Assembly (NCBI GenBank): GCA_949825065.1
Contig: OX463848.1
Coordinates: 30,633,549 to 30,697,548, forward strand
DNA length: 64,000 nucleotides
Origin: Odontocerum albicorne
Lineage: Eukaryota; Arthropoda; Insecta; Trichoptera; Odontoceridae
Direction of reading: 5' to 3'
A model generated the notes under the pieces. That model was not told where the DNA came from, made no database searches, and was given only the letters and a program-made list of their open reading frames with translations. Position numbers and translations under genes: made by a program. This document shows, one piece after another, positions 10,495 to 20,930 of this stretch. Position 1 is the first letter of the stretch. Each line of letters starts with the position of its first letter.

Positions 10495-11405
10495 TATATT
10501 GCGCCGTTTATAGAGCAGACTTTCTTTAAGACTGCTCTATCTCGGAATTCTAACCGACTATTATTAACATATTGAAAATACTACAAAATAAATATGTCTA
10601 AGTTAATTATAAGGATAGGAAGGTAGTGGGTGCGGCCAATAGGTTAGGTTTTTTCCCGCATCTATATATGTTTAGAAAAACACATACAGATGCGGGGCAG
10701 AAAAAACATATGTTATACAGATGCGAGCAAGAAAACTGCACAAACTTTTTAAGGGAAGGTGAACTACAAAGAAACTTTTGTATTATAGATCATCCGACTT
10801 GTCATAGTAAAACATTTAGTCTTATGTGTAGTGTATACCTATGTGCAGTGTTCATATATAATTTTAATTTTGATAAGACTTACCAAGAAGGGTCTTAAAG
10901 TGGTTCCTTAAACTGCACACACCACCCATATTTCTAACACTAAGAGGTAAACCATTCCATGCTACAGAACTAGCAATTGTTAAAGCTCTATCATAATGCC
11001 CCGCCCTATTGGATTGATTTGGAACAATCAATTTATTAGATAAAGAAGAAACCGACCTCAAAGTTCCACTCCTCTCCGAAAGAACATCTCTCCGACACAG
11101 ACTCGAAAGATATAATGGAGATTTCCCATTAAGGGACTTAAATACATAGAAACGAAAATGGAAATCAATTCATTCGTGATACTTAAGCCAATGTAGACAT
11201 ATTAGAGGCGAACTAATATAACAATATTTATGACTACCATATACTATCAGTTAAGCACCTGCATTGAAAACTGACTGGAGACGAAAACATTGAGAATCAA
11301 GTAGACCAGACTAAATAGAATTACAATAATCCAAATACGATACACAAATTAATAAAAGTTTTTACTTCCTTTATTGGAAGACATCGACGTACAAGTGTTA
11401 TGGCC
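10495..11405 (-). mobile_element. CR1/jockey-like LINE, 5-prime truncated
   Basis: On the minus strand this contains the end of a reverse transcriptase ORF (to 10864), about 300 bp of 3-prime UTR, then a tail at about 10560-10499 with gagcagtctt..gtctgctc and acggcgcaatataaa. The tail matches the solitary tails at 25285, 27000, 27081 and 42980. This copy therefore ties those orphan tails to a LINE with a CR1/jockey-like RT. Confidence 0.7.
10864..11405 (-). pseudogene. LINE reverse transcriptase C-terminal region
   Basis: In one frame with four or five stop codons I read LDYCNSI, then LQSVFNAGA, a YISSPLICLHWLKYHE block, FYVFKSLNGKSPLYLSSLC, and an intact last 65 codons (10864-11061). These include NRAGHYDRAL, WNGLPLSVRN and SLRNHFKTLL. 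This is the typical order at the end of CR1/L2/jockey RTs (LDYCNSLL...; LHWLP...RI.FK; ...P.YL..L; WN.LP..R; LK/FK..L). The stops make it a pseudogene. I cannot separate CR1 from L2 or jockey by eye. Confidence 0.75.
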
Positions 11406-12987
11406 TTTTGCAACGAAAACACTTTTAGAATTTCAACTGTGTAGTTTTATTTGTATGGAGGTTGAATTACATTGAAGTATAATATTAACAGTATTATAAT
11501 AACGATGATGTTAATATCTTAGTGGCTTTAAGAATAATGCTGCTTCCTCAGATATGACGTGCTATTTAAAGCAAAGATAACCATACGCGCGACCCTTAAT
11601 AGATAAGAGAGGAATGTTTCGGGTATGTTATCTTTGCCCTTAAGGTCAAATCGATATTAGGCGATTTATCTCGTTCGCAGTTTCCTTCCATTTAGTGATA
11701 CCAAATCTTTATTGAATTTGGGTAGATAACTGCCAACAAGATAATAAATTTAAACATAATACATGGAGTTAGGTTGACATACATGTGATAACACTAATAT
11801 TTATAGGTTCTAGAGATTGCATAGTACAGAGATATGGTTGACATCGATAAGCGTAACGATAACTTATAATAATTAATGGAAGTGGATAAGAGTATATGAT
11901 AAGATAAAATTGGTAGGGATACATTACGACGTCGATAAGCTTAACATTGGTTTTGGTGATTACTTAATATTTATTGTATACGATAAGATAGTAGAGATAC
12001 ATTACACAAGTTTTAGTTCTCTAAGACTGTAGAAGCCTGAAGCCTATCATATCAACATGGTCACGGTAGTACCGCCTTCCTTCTTCACTTCTTCCTGCTT
12101 CATCTGGTCTTTACTCATTATGTGATCTTTCTTACTTCCTGCTCCATCTGACTATGTCGTCTCTAATAGTAGTATTCTCATCTCGGATGATAGAATCAGG
12201 TTCTTTGTTCTGGTTGTGTCGGCTCTTTTCCACATTATAATTAATGATCTGCCTGACACAGGTCTTACATGAACTTTGCTATCGATTCACATATGTTTGT
12301 TTTTCTTAGACTTCCAGACGTTACGGCTGCCGTATTTGTTTATCCCTTTACTTCGTTGTAGAGAGCACTGTGGTTAGATATGTTGATACCAAAGTACCTA
12401 TTTGAATTGCATCACTTTGTTGACAGGCTTATTATCGATTATTGGTTTGCACCTCCTCAGCTGTTTGGATATTGTTCAACTCTTAGTTTTGCAAATTGAG
12501 ATGCTCATATTATACTTTTAAACATATTTCTATTAATGCCAAGCAAGCGGGCGCCCCGGTTTCGATTCCTGGCGAATTCGTTCCAGAAATGGTTTTGTGC
12601 ACTGTAAAGTAACACTATAAATAACTCCATATAAATCTGCACGAAAGGCTGCTGCAGATTAAACCTGCCGAACTTTGAGTTTGATCTGCCTTGGACTTTT
12701 CTTACTTAAGTGCAACAGTTTGAATACAGTATACGCGTAGGCGTCTTCCATCCACAGAATGGCCGATAATCATACTCTTTCATGAGAGATTGTCACATAA
12801 TCTCTTTAAAACCATGTGTATAAAAATATCAAACAGGCAAAATCTGTATTTTATACATAAAATTCTTCTTAAATCTTATTTTTTCTCAAGTATTTGAAAA
12901 CAGGTTTAATGAATATAGTTACGCAACTCATAAAATATATTTTTGGGTTATGAAATATCGAAAAAGCACAGCCGACTAAATTATTCA
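11406..12987. other. No gene recognised
   Basis: AT-rich. A pyrimidine-rich stretch at 12060-12480 might be reverse-oriented LINE debris but gives no readable motif. A B-box-like ggtttcgattcctggcg at 12558-12574 suggests a decayed tRNA-type SINE head. No gene evidence. Confidence 0.35.
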
Positions 12988-13157
12988 AATTCTGAAAGAG
13001 AAAAGAGTGGAAAGCCTTTAATAATAGCAGAGTATGTATCATATACATGACGAGATGTATGGGCGTGACAGGAGCGAAATATCTGTGCCGGTATAGAATG
13101 AAGTAAAGATCTGTTCTCTATGTCTGCCCCAGTAGGGATATGAGATTGTGATGATGG
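12988..13157 (+). mobile_element. RTE-like LINE 3-prime fragment (subfamily A)
   Basis: It matches the 3-prime ends at 22500-22690 and 37000-37125: gaaag...gagtatg, acgagatgtatgg, a.atctgttctctatgtctgcc, cc.agtagggat and the end gtgatgatgg. Confidence 0.65.
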
Positions 13158-14470
13158 TTATGAAAAAGCATATGTCAATCCTATACGTGAAATAGAATCA
13201 AGCCCGTTAAATGGATATTTATGGTTGAATAACACCTAAAAATTTCATACTATCCCTTACAAAGCGGTGTGATGTATTCTTGATTATCTCAGAATCGATA
13301 AAATGTGGCTCTTTTTGCATAAATATGTCCAAATGTGGATTGAATCCTTTTTGCATTTAAACGGTTATATATTTGCGATTCAAAATATCAAATCGGTATA
13401 AGGAATATCTATGTTTTAAATTCTTGAAAAGCACCTTCTACACTAGGTCTTCCATCAAGTAATAATGTAGCACTTCTCCTTAAACCGTGCGTATCAATGT
13501 GACCAATGTTTAACATAATGCAGAGTATTTCGTTTATTGTTTTTTTTCAATGTTATCTGAATCAATGAAGGGTGAGAATGAAGTGTTTGCTTGTATCGAT
13601 CCCCTCTACATTTTTGCAAAGTGCTTGGCAATGAAATGTATGTTCTGTTTCCCCGTGTAGAAGATGAAATTAACTTAATGAGGCTCCACATTGATAAATT
13701 AAAAACGAACATGATTATTGATTGAAACAACGAAATATAATTTAAAATATTAATGATTTAGAGATCGTGCATATTTTTGTTTATTTTGCGTCTATAATTG
13801 CTGACAACGGATTTATTTATTGCGGATGTGAAACTAAAATCAGGATTATAATAGGTATAGGGAAGAAAGTGTTATCTCGAGACTGGGTCTGATCTCGAGA
13901 AACAGACGTTTCTTTTGAGGAGTGAAAATATTCTAAGTCTTGTTAAAACCCAATATTTCTGAACGCTTTAGAAATTTGGACAATTAAGGCTAGAGAAAGA
14001 TCAAGACTCTCTTGTGCTATTGGAAGTAAGTGATACGATTTCTGGGTATGTCGTGGACAGATGATGAAAAAATGCCTCTATATGTGAAGAGCTTAAACAC
14101 CTCAGAAAGGCTTTTAATATTATGCACTGTATTCTTCAATTATTCGTTCACATTTTGCGCAAGGAGGGCAAGGAAAGACTCATGGTGACTGACAATGTGG
14201 AGCGGAGCTGGAGTGACCAGGCAAAGTGTGCTATGGACTGTCTTCGCCACAGACTCTGCGGACAGTTGAATGCCCGGTGAACTGGAAAATAATGTGCGCA
14301 ACATACAGCAGTTTCAGCGTGCGTTATGTTTCTTAGCATTGAGACCACGATGTGGAAGAAGCCCCCCTTTGTCACATCTTTTTCAACATGACGTGTAATG
14401 TTCCTGTTATTCTGTATAACTTGGTTATTATAATTAAAATACCTGTTTCAGAGGACAATTCATTTATCCA
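13158..14470. other. No gene recognised
   Basis: AT-rich. A less AT-rich patch at 14160-14350 has overlapping open frames on both strands with no recognised domain. No splice context was found. Confidence 0.4.
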
Positions 14471-14809
14471 TTCATTCGTATGGTACTCCTCATCATACAT
14501 GGATTTATCATACGGACAAGTTGAAGAGTTGAGAGACAATATTGTATTTGCCCTAAATAACCGAGCCCTCAAGTTAAGAGCCACTTGAGAAGTCAAGTAA
14601 CTTAGAGTTCGCCATTGTAGTGTTTGAAATAGTGCTCTCGCACGTGGACAGGCTACAATACTCGCACACTTCTAGCGCGTGTGAGTATTTCTACCAAACG
14701 ACCTCGAACCAGACCGCGACCCTTTTTTCTTCTTTTTTAGGATAACATCGGGAAACGAACGATGTGGACGTCCAGCATCTTAACAACTTGGGCATAGAGG
14801 CTGTCAAAG
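14471..14809 (-). repeat. SINE-2 copy
   Basis: The 3-prime end (cattcgtatggtactcc in plus-strand reading) is at 14471. The body blocks (gttcgcc, cgcgtgtgagtatt) and a degraded tRNA-like head (gttgttaagatgctgga) run to 14809. The full-length family boundary is well seen here. Confidence 0.7.
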
Positions 14810-14917
14810 GACACTTATTTTATAAAATATTATATTTAATTAATACGAAAAAAAATGTTAAAGCTTGAAAAAATGTCAATGATTTAGTACAAAATTGTTA
14901 ATGCATAGGTCTTATAG

Positions 14918-15112
14918 TATTGTTTTACACTTTCGTTGTATACAACCTGGCGGGCTTATTGCCATCAAGTAATATTATCCAAACAAAAAGAAATATTTCA
15001 AATAGACCTTAAGTGAAAACGAGATAAGAATAATAAAAAAAAAATCTTGGTTCTAACGAGGATCAAACCCACAATTTCCGGGTTGGAAGACAGACGTCTT
15101 TCTAGCTATGTT
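14918..15112 (-). repeat. SINE-1 copy
   Basis: Plus-strand reading shows the reverse complement of the family: ttacactttcgttgtataca, acctggcgggcttattgcca, ccttaagtgaaaac, then the tRNA-like head gttggaagacagacgtc. Confidence 0.85.
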
Positions 15113-15690
15113 AAAATATGAACTTGGAGTATTATTTTGCGTCTCTTTTCGAATATTGACATTTCATTACCAGAGTAATATAAAATTTTCTTCTAAGACT
15201 TTTGTCGTTAGAAAGCGTTCATCAACTTATTCAAGTGACTACAGATTTTTTAAATATATTAACAATTTTTGTAAATTCCAATATGATTGGGCTAAGCCTG
15301 TATTGTGAATTGAAATAATTGTAACGTTAGTAAATATATGTAATAATTGCAATATGCATTATTTCATAACTCGGTATGTTCGACTATTGAAACCGTGTTT
15401 CCGTATTTTCTAATGTCCTTTTTATTCTATTGTATGCACGTGTGATTTACAACCTTACAACCACTGCCTCAGATTCATGTTGTGTCCCTTTCCGACTCAC
15501 GTAATATTCTATGCACAAGGGACAGCCATACCAATCCGACGCAGGTCAAATGAACCCAAATAGACAAGTGCCAATATAAAAAAGACCCTTATCCAAAGTA
15601 TACATACAGTTCAAAATCGCTTATGTTTGCCCGTGGTTATCTCGAACTAATAACAAGAGTGAAGTTAACCGATGAAGCGGCACACACCAA
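15113..15690. other. Upstream region of the 15.7-kb promoter; no repeat recognised
   Basis: An open frame at 15108-15308 has no recognised family. From about 15430 the sequence is less AT-rich and free of the window's repeats, as expected for the proximal upstream region of a gene. I see no clear TATA box in the 25-35 bases before the initiator. Confidence 0.35.
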
Positions 15691-15697
15691 TCGTGCT

Positions 15698-15732
15698 TCA
15701 GTTGTATTTTGAATTCTCCAGAGTGAAGTTGT
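15698..15732 (+). promoter_or_regulatory. Core promoter: initiator plus DPE
   Basis: TCAGTT at 15698-15703 fits the arthropod initiator TCAKTY, with A(+1) at 15700. AGTTGT at 15727-15732 fits the downstream promoter element RGWYVT and lies exactly at +28 to +33. The exact spacing makes chance less likely. It lies 447 bases upstream of a signal-peptide start codon on the same strand. Confidence 0.6.
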
Positions 15733-16043
15733 TGCCCGACAATCTTTTGATTTTTACAGTTCTTTTTCAGTTCAATCGTGTTATTTTGACTTTGAATTTA
15801 ATTATATACAAACAGTTTGAAGCAAATTATTTTTGAGTACTATAGTGCATTGATTTATTATAAATTTTTAAGTGTATTCTTGTGTTATTCTGTTTGAAAA
15901 CTTGAAAAATAATGTTTTCGCGCTCTTGAGATTTTTCATCTTTCCACAATTTATTATTTTATAAATGACATTTAAGATGAATTTTATTTTCTGACAATAT
16001 AATTAGTTGTCATTGTTATCTTTTGTGTGTAAAATTAGTTAAA

Positions 16044-16106
16044 ATGATTATTATAATTGATGGATTTGTGTTAGTGGACGAAAAATTATTGGGAAATAAT
16101 TGTTGA
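16044..16106 (+). other. Upstream ORF in the 5-prime leader
   Basis: A 20-codon open frame (MIIIIDGFVLVDEKL...) starts 103 bases before the main start codon and ends before it. If the leader is unspliced it could lower translation of the main frame. Its context (gttaaaATGA) is fair. Whether it is in the mRNA is unknown. Confidence 0.3.
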
Positions 16107-16146
16107 TAAACTTGAAACATTTTGTGTTTTGAAAATTATTACCAGA

Positions 16147-16241
16147 ATGGGATCCCGATATATATTTTTGCTAGCAGCCTTCTACTATGTCGCCTTGGCT
16201 ACCGCAGGGATTATGGGAGATGAATGCGACTGGACTGGGAG
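16147..16241 (+). CDS. First coding exon of a secreted protein (partial gene)
   Basis: The start codon sits in a good context (accagaATGG) and opens a frame of 31 codons plus two bases, ended by the splice donor AG|GTAAGC at 16242. Residues 1-20 form a classical signal peptide: a short basic start (MGSR), a hydrophobic core (YIFLLAAFYYVALA) and a small-residue cleavage region (TAG). The mature part begins about residue 21 and reads IMGDECDWTG plus Arg or Ser from the split codon (phase 2). No stop separates signal and donor. An initiator and DPE lie 447 bases upstream. The product is therefore likely secreted or a type I membrane protein. The short C.W.G motif recalls the N terminus of mature meteorin-family proteins (C-S-W-R/K-G-S), which is only a hint. 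The next exon is not identified with confidence, so intron 1 is long. This is the only host coding exon I can support. Confidence 0.65.
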
Positions 16242-16528
16242 GTAAGCCGATTTACTCGTATATCTTAAATGTTTATTTAAATAGTTTTTTTGTTAACATA
16301 ATCTTCAAAAAGCTGATAAAAAATTGTCAAGCTGTTTAATAAAAAACACAAATTTTATTTTAGAGATAGGTTCATTTATTTGTTAAATTTTAACGGTCGT
16401 AACTTGACAAACGACAGGAAAGAAGGTAAACTGAGCACTTAATGTAATATACAACAACCATGCAATATTAACAGTAGCAAAAATGACAATACGTGTTAGT
16501 AAAACCTATTAACACTTCATTGCAAAAA
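16242..16528 (+). other. Start of intron 1
   Basis: Consensus 5-prime splice site (GTAAGC) followed by AT-rich sequence without recognised repeats. Confidence 0.5.
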
Positions 16529-16578
16529 CAATCTGGCGGGCTTGTTGCCAGGTGGCAATCTCTTCCTACCAATCAGAC
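16529..16578 (-). repeat. SINE-1 fragment
   Basis: About 50 bases match the reverse complement of the central SINE-1 block (tctggcgggcttgttgcca, tggcaatctcttcc, accaatcag). Confidence 0.6.
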
Positions 16579-16617
16579 TTGGACTTGGTAGCCTAAGGAT
16601 AAAAGTAGGATTAATAC

Positions 16618-16910
16618 TGTGGAAAATGCGTGCACTAAGGACATGTGTGGAGTGTCAATGTATGCAAGAAGAAATCATAACTGCAAGGTATGTGTGGAAG
16701 AGGTAGAGCTAGGAAAACGTGGCTGGATCAAATGTACCAAATTTTGAAAGAATATGAAGTGAGAAGTATAAGAGTAATAGAAGATTGCACATGACGAGAT
16801 GATTGAATGTGGATGAGGCGACAGTTGTACGCTTGGATGGAAAAGTTTGGAGATTGGCTCTCTCTGTCTACCCCGCAAGGGACACGGCGTGGTGACATGT
16901 ATGTATGTAT
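16618..16910 (+). mobile_element. RTE-like LINE 3-prime fragment (subfamily B)
   Basis: It begins at aatgcgtgcactaaggacat and ends with the subfamily B signature: ttgtacgcttggatggaaaa, a gtttggagattggctctctc block, accccgcaagggacacgg, cgtggtgacatgtatgtatg. Several stops and deletions. The same 3-prime end occurs at 38075-38275 and 43665-44108, both inverted. Confidence 0.75.
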
Positions 16911-17110
16911 TCAACTAAAAAAAAAAAACAAAATACAAATGAAAACAGCAAATAAACAAACAAACAAAAGAATGTGGCATAAAAATGCCGAAAAAAAATC
17001 ACCTTTTTCATGCACATATATACGAGTATAATATATTATATACTATTACATTTTATTAATGGTTCATAAAATTTATTTTCATTTATGACTTTTAGATAGA
17101 TCAGTTATTA
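16911..17110. other. A-rich microsatellite-like spacer
   Basis: It starts with a run of A and imperfect aaacaaac repeats at 16918-16965, then AT-rich sequence containing one TACGAGTA octamer at 17021. Confidence 0.5.
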
Positions 17111-17217
17111 AGAATCTTGAAATATCACTAGCAAGAATTTTGAAACATCGCTATCAAGAGTCTTGAAATATCACTATCAAGAGTCTTGAAATATCACTAT
17201 CAAGAATATTGAAATAT
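17111..17217. repeat. 23-bp minisatellite, about 4.6 copies
   Basis: The unit tcttgaaatatcactatcaa plus gag is repeated with small changes. It is unrelated in sequence to the other two 23-bp arrays (5912, 33852). Confidence 0.9.
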
Positions 17218-17347
17218 TTGGACGAATCTAAAGATTTAAGGACACGATCATTAGGAAAAATTCTTATATAATTACTCTCACAATAATTCTACAATAGTTT
17301 CCGTGTTGAATTTCAGTTTTTCAGAAGTGGGAGTTAACAAATCTCTT

Positions 17348-17405
17348 TATAAGGTCACATAAATCATCCTTATGGGTAAATAAGGGTGATTTGTGTGACC
17401 TTATA
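17348..17405. repeat. 25-bp hairpin (inverted repeat)
   Basis: Arms 17348-17372 and 17381-17405 (starting tataaggtcac, ending gtgaccttata) are complementary at all 25 positions, two of them as G-U pairs in one RNA orientation. The loop is 8 nt. It could be a MITE-like palindrome or a small-RNA hairpin. Confidence 0.8.
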
Positions 17406-17794
17406 GTGAATTGCCTTGTTCAAAAAATTTTTAAATATAAAAATTGCTTATTATATACAAGATTCTTCAATAAATTACGGAAATTACTGAACCAGAATTA
17501 CGGATTCTTTAATAAATTATACTTCACATTTTCTCAAATTGATGCAAAACTTCTAACATTCGGTTGTTTCACTTATCAATATGGATCCGTTTATGCCGAG
17601 GGACCGTTCGAATCGATAACGGTCCCGAGGTGAATCGGAAAACAACCCGGTCTAAGACTTTTATGATTTATATCAATGTCCCGAAGATTGAGCGATTCCT
17701 GTTTCTAGTTTTTTTACACCTAGGTTCTAGATCGCAATTTAAGCGCTTTTCCTCTACACAGATGACTTCAGAGTATTCATTACACTTTCAAAGT
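17406..17794. other. No gene recognised
   Basis: Open frames at 17391-17633 and 17564-17980 overlap in different frames and have no recognised domain. A patch ccgagggaccg..ggtcccgagg at 17597-17630 is less AT-rich. Confidence 0.35.
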
Positions 17795-17890
17795 CGAAAG
17801 TTGTGTGTTTGGACAAAAAGTTTGGAGATCTATTGTCTTTGCCTACCTCTCAACGGACACGACGTGATGATAAGTACGTGCATACGTCAT
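17795..17890 (+). mobile_element. RTE-like LINE 3-prime end fragment (subfamily B)
   Basis: It reads agttgtgtgtttggac, aaaagtttggagatctattg, cctacctctcaacggacac, gacgtgatg, matching the 3-prime ends at 39290-39352 and 16820-16910. Confidence 0.65.
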
Positions 17891-18990
17891 AAATATTATT
17901 ATTCGAAGTTGTTGACGTATAGAGCAATTTTCCTGCTCACGTTTTGCAATTGTATTACGGACATCAAAGTGCAGTCTTAGATCGAACTCTTCATTTTTGG
18001 TTCTAGTATATGACGTAGATGAAATATGTTCCATTTATTATACGTACTTCAATCGAACCATTGCGATATTCCAACTGAAGGTTTTTCAAGGTTGCTTTAA
18101 CTGCCCTGCAATACTAGAAGGATTAAGTTTGTGTGCCCCTAATAAATATTGCCGTGCATATAGAGATATAGAACCAACTGAGTGACACTGTGGATATATT
18201 CTCGGCACCGTCTAGCAGTATGAGAAGAATCCTGGGATATTCTTACTACGAGTACATTGTTAACTAGAAGCACACCCTTTTTGCGTTACAAGAGAAATCC
18301 GTGCAAAGTGGATACAAAAGAATCTGAATCAGAGGTAATACATAGTCTGAACTATGAAAACTGTAACAAAGTATCCCATTAGAATATCGTCTTTTTGCAA
18401 CGAAATACTTGAAAATGCGATTGATTTTTTTTCTGTGATAACCAAGTTTTCGTTTTTTTCAAGAAATATATATTAAACTGTTTAATTTTAGCGTTTTAAG
18501 ATTAATTTATCATTCACACGAGCACCCAGCAAATGTGTTTTGGACTAAATAAAAGGGTACATACTCAGTTTCGAAGATTGTCTTTTGTTCCTTTTATCGA
18601 GATTAGAATCATTGAAGAATGCACGTAACACAGTTCGATATTGTAAGAGTACATGATAGCAATATAACATAGACTTGTTAATAATAACTGTTGATGAACC
18701 AAACCATATTGTTATCCTTTTATCATTTTATATTACTTCAGGAATTGAACTTGACACCTGGTGTGGAAGACGATTGAACATATATCATATACGGGAAAAG
18801 GACCCAATCCAGATTTTTTTGTTTATTTGAAGCACCGAAAAACCATGGATCATTCCAGCTTGTGTAAATCAAGAATTCATTTTTTTTGTGGATAAATTCC
18901 TTGAGAAAACCGTGTTTCACACAAGCCTATACTTATGACTGAATGTGTCCGAACACGCAACTGTGAGTTGGTTCCTTTTTGCACATATAC
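17891..18990. other. No gene recognised
   Basis: AT-rich sequence with no readable motif on either strand. Confidence 0.45.
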
Positions 18991-19060
18991 GTTCGATTGC
19001 CCTTCCAACTAAGTCAGGGTGCTAAGTTCGATTGCCCTTTCAACTAAGTCAGGGTCCTAA
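18991..19060. repeat. 35-bp direct duplication
   Basis: gttcgattgcccttccaact and the next 15 bases are repeated at 19026 with two changes. Confidence 0.85.
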
Positions 19061-19109
19061 TTTGTCTTAGTAATCCTATTGAGATAGTAACATATTATTA
19101 GTTGTGTCT

Positions 19110-19480
19110 TCTGCGTCGTGGCTCCCTGATGAATTTGGACGTGAGCGAATAATTAATCTCCACTCCTCCCGGTCCTGAGCTACGGTGAATGCAGCACTCG
19201 ATGAGGAACTAGTCATCTATTTGATTTGGTCTATCCACCTTGCTGGAGGCTGTCCTCTTGCTTGCCGCACCTCAACACTTCCATTCACTACCAGCTTTTC
19301 CAAACTGTCTTCATCTCTTCTAGCGACATGTCCGATGTACGGCAGTATTCTTTTCTTGCATGTCGTTGACAGCCATTTTTTTGAGCTATAAATCCTGGAG
19401 GATGAACTTATTGATACGTTTTGCAGTCCATGAGATGCAAAGCGTTAGACGTCAACCCATCTCGAAAACATTCAGTATAT
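19110..19480 (-). mobile_element. LINE ORF2 C-terminal fragment
   Basis: On the minus strand, with frameshifts, I read FGKAGSEWKC, then KVDRPNQIDD, as in the LEKLVV.GK....RSP.RW.DQI region near the end of RTE-type LINE ORF2 proteins. It is less AT-rich than its surroundings. It is too decayed to place in a clade and is not the same family as the abundant RTE copies. Confidence 0.5.
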
Positions 19481-20249
19481 ATTTTTCTCTTTTTTTCTCC
19501 AAGTTTCCATTCCAAAGAAATTTTGGTGTTGATACTCGTATGTATATATATATACAGATAGTTTTATGCTTATCAATTATACATAAACAACGTATCTTTT
19601 AGACCCCTAGTAATGCATTGAGGGTTAAAATGTATTTTTGCTGCATCCTAGAGAATTAACGCGAAGAGAAAGGGTTGCGGGCAAGGCCACATTAACAGAT
19701 CACGGATTTTAAACAACTATAAGGCTGTTTGCATAATTTCTGTGATTTAAGTTTTTTTTTTCATCAGCATCAAATATCACAAGCTGTTTACGAGCAATTT
19801 TTTCTCCTTTTCACGGTTGTTATCTTTTTAGATGTGTGAAATATGTTGTAGTTTCTTAGACCGCTTTAACTTTTTTTAATCTGATGACTGGTTCTCATTT
19901 TGCTATTTATTGTATATACGAGTATGTGTATTTTATTTAAATTGAATTACCGGATTTAAAAAATTGAAACGTTTTACTTAACTAACTTTTCCAGTGTTTT
20001 TAAGGATTTCAACAATTAACTGTAGGTTTTTTTATAGACCAGTGTTATGTATGTAAAGTACTTTTTTACATCGTACTTAAGTGTCCATGCAATAAGACTA
20101 GAACCAGTTATCAACTAATTAGTTAGACTCGCTCTGTCATTAGCATGTTTTAAAAAGCCATTGAAAACACATTTAATTTCCCGTCAGTAATGTAACGTGT
20201 CAGCATTTCTGATTTTATTTTCCTCTCCAGCGTCTTTTTTAAAACAGTA
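19481..20249. other. No gene recognised
   Basis: AT-rich spacer with two TACGAGTA/TACTCGTA octamers (19533, 19917). Confidence 0.45.
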
Positions 20250-20562
20250 TTTTTTTTCACTTAAGAACTCTTTAACATGTTTGTGGTTGGTTGGACGAGA
20301 TTGCCACTTAGCAATAAACCTATATTGTATTGTATTACACTTTAGTTATATGCAGTACAACCTGGGGGGCTTCCAACCTACCAGAAAGATGTTCAAAAGG
20401 CCTTAAGTGAAAACCAAACTGGAATCCTTTTTAAAAAAAATCTCTGTTCCAGCGGGATTTGAACCCGCTACCTTCGGGTCGGGAGACAGGCGTTTTATCA
20501 ATTAGGCCATAGAGGTCGTCTGCTAGGTTCTACCGTATACAACGAAAGTGTTATTCAATACA
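20250..20562 (+). repeat. SINE-1 copy interrupted by another SINE-1
   Basis: The outer copy is on the plus strand: ttcacttaagaac, tggttggttggacgagattg, gcaataaacc up to 20320, resuming at 20521 with tgctaggttctaccgtatac and aacgaaagtg. The interrupting sequence is a SINE-1 in the opposite orientation. Confidence 0.8.
20321..20520 (-). repeat. SINE-1 copy nested in SINE-1
   Basis: Reverse-complement order: tattgtattgtattacactt, agtacaacctggggggctt, cagcgggatttgaacccgct (B box), gggagacaggcg, aattaggccatagaggtcgt (A box). This is one of the best-preserved tRNA heads in the window. Confidence 0.85.
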
Positions 20563-20679
20563 TACTCGTAAGTCACAGAGGTAATATATTGATGTCTATC
20601 AAAACATATTAAAATTGTCGAAAGGAAACTTTTAGTGAATTTACATTCTACATATTTTGTTTTTGGTACGATGTCTTAT
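20563..20679. other. Spacer
   Basis: AT-rich; nothing recognised. Confidence 0.5.
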
Positions 20680-20930
20680 TTTTATTTGATTTATTTATTT
20701 TATTTTATTTTATTTACACATGACAAACAATATACAAAATTTGCGAAAAAACAACAGATAATTTAATTTGGACACACAATTTTAATGGATCTGGGTTTGT
20801 TGTCTTTCATTTGTCGTGCCCCCTGTAAACTAGGATTTTGCATGTATCCCACTGAGGACATATAGCATGAAAAATAAATCGACATTTATCTCCGACTTTT
20901 GATTATATAAAACCCCATTGCATATTCTCA
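20680..20930 (-). mobile_element. LINE-type 3-prime end (probable)
   Basis: On the minus strand a sequence containing gtcctcagtgggatacatgc and tttgtatattgtttgtcatg ends in AAATA repeats (20690-20715). Oligomeric A-rich tails of this kind mark non-LTR retrotransposon ends. No coding part remains. Confidence 0.4.

Noticed and set aside
20440..20520. Genuine tRNA gene
   Set aside because: The A and B boxes belong to SINE-1 heads with the family body attached. No cloverleaf with paired acceptor stem was found, and many similar copies exist.
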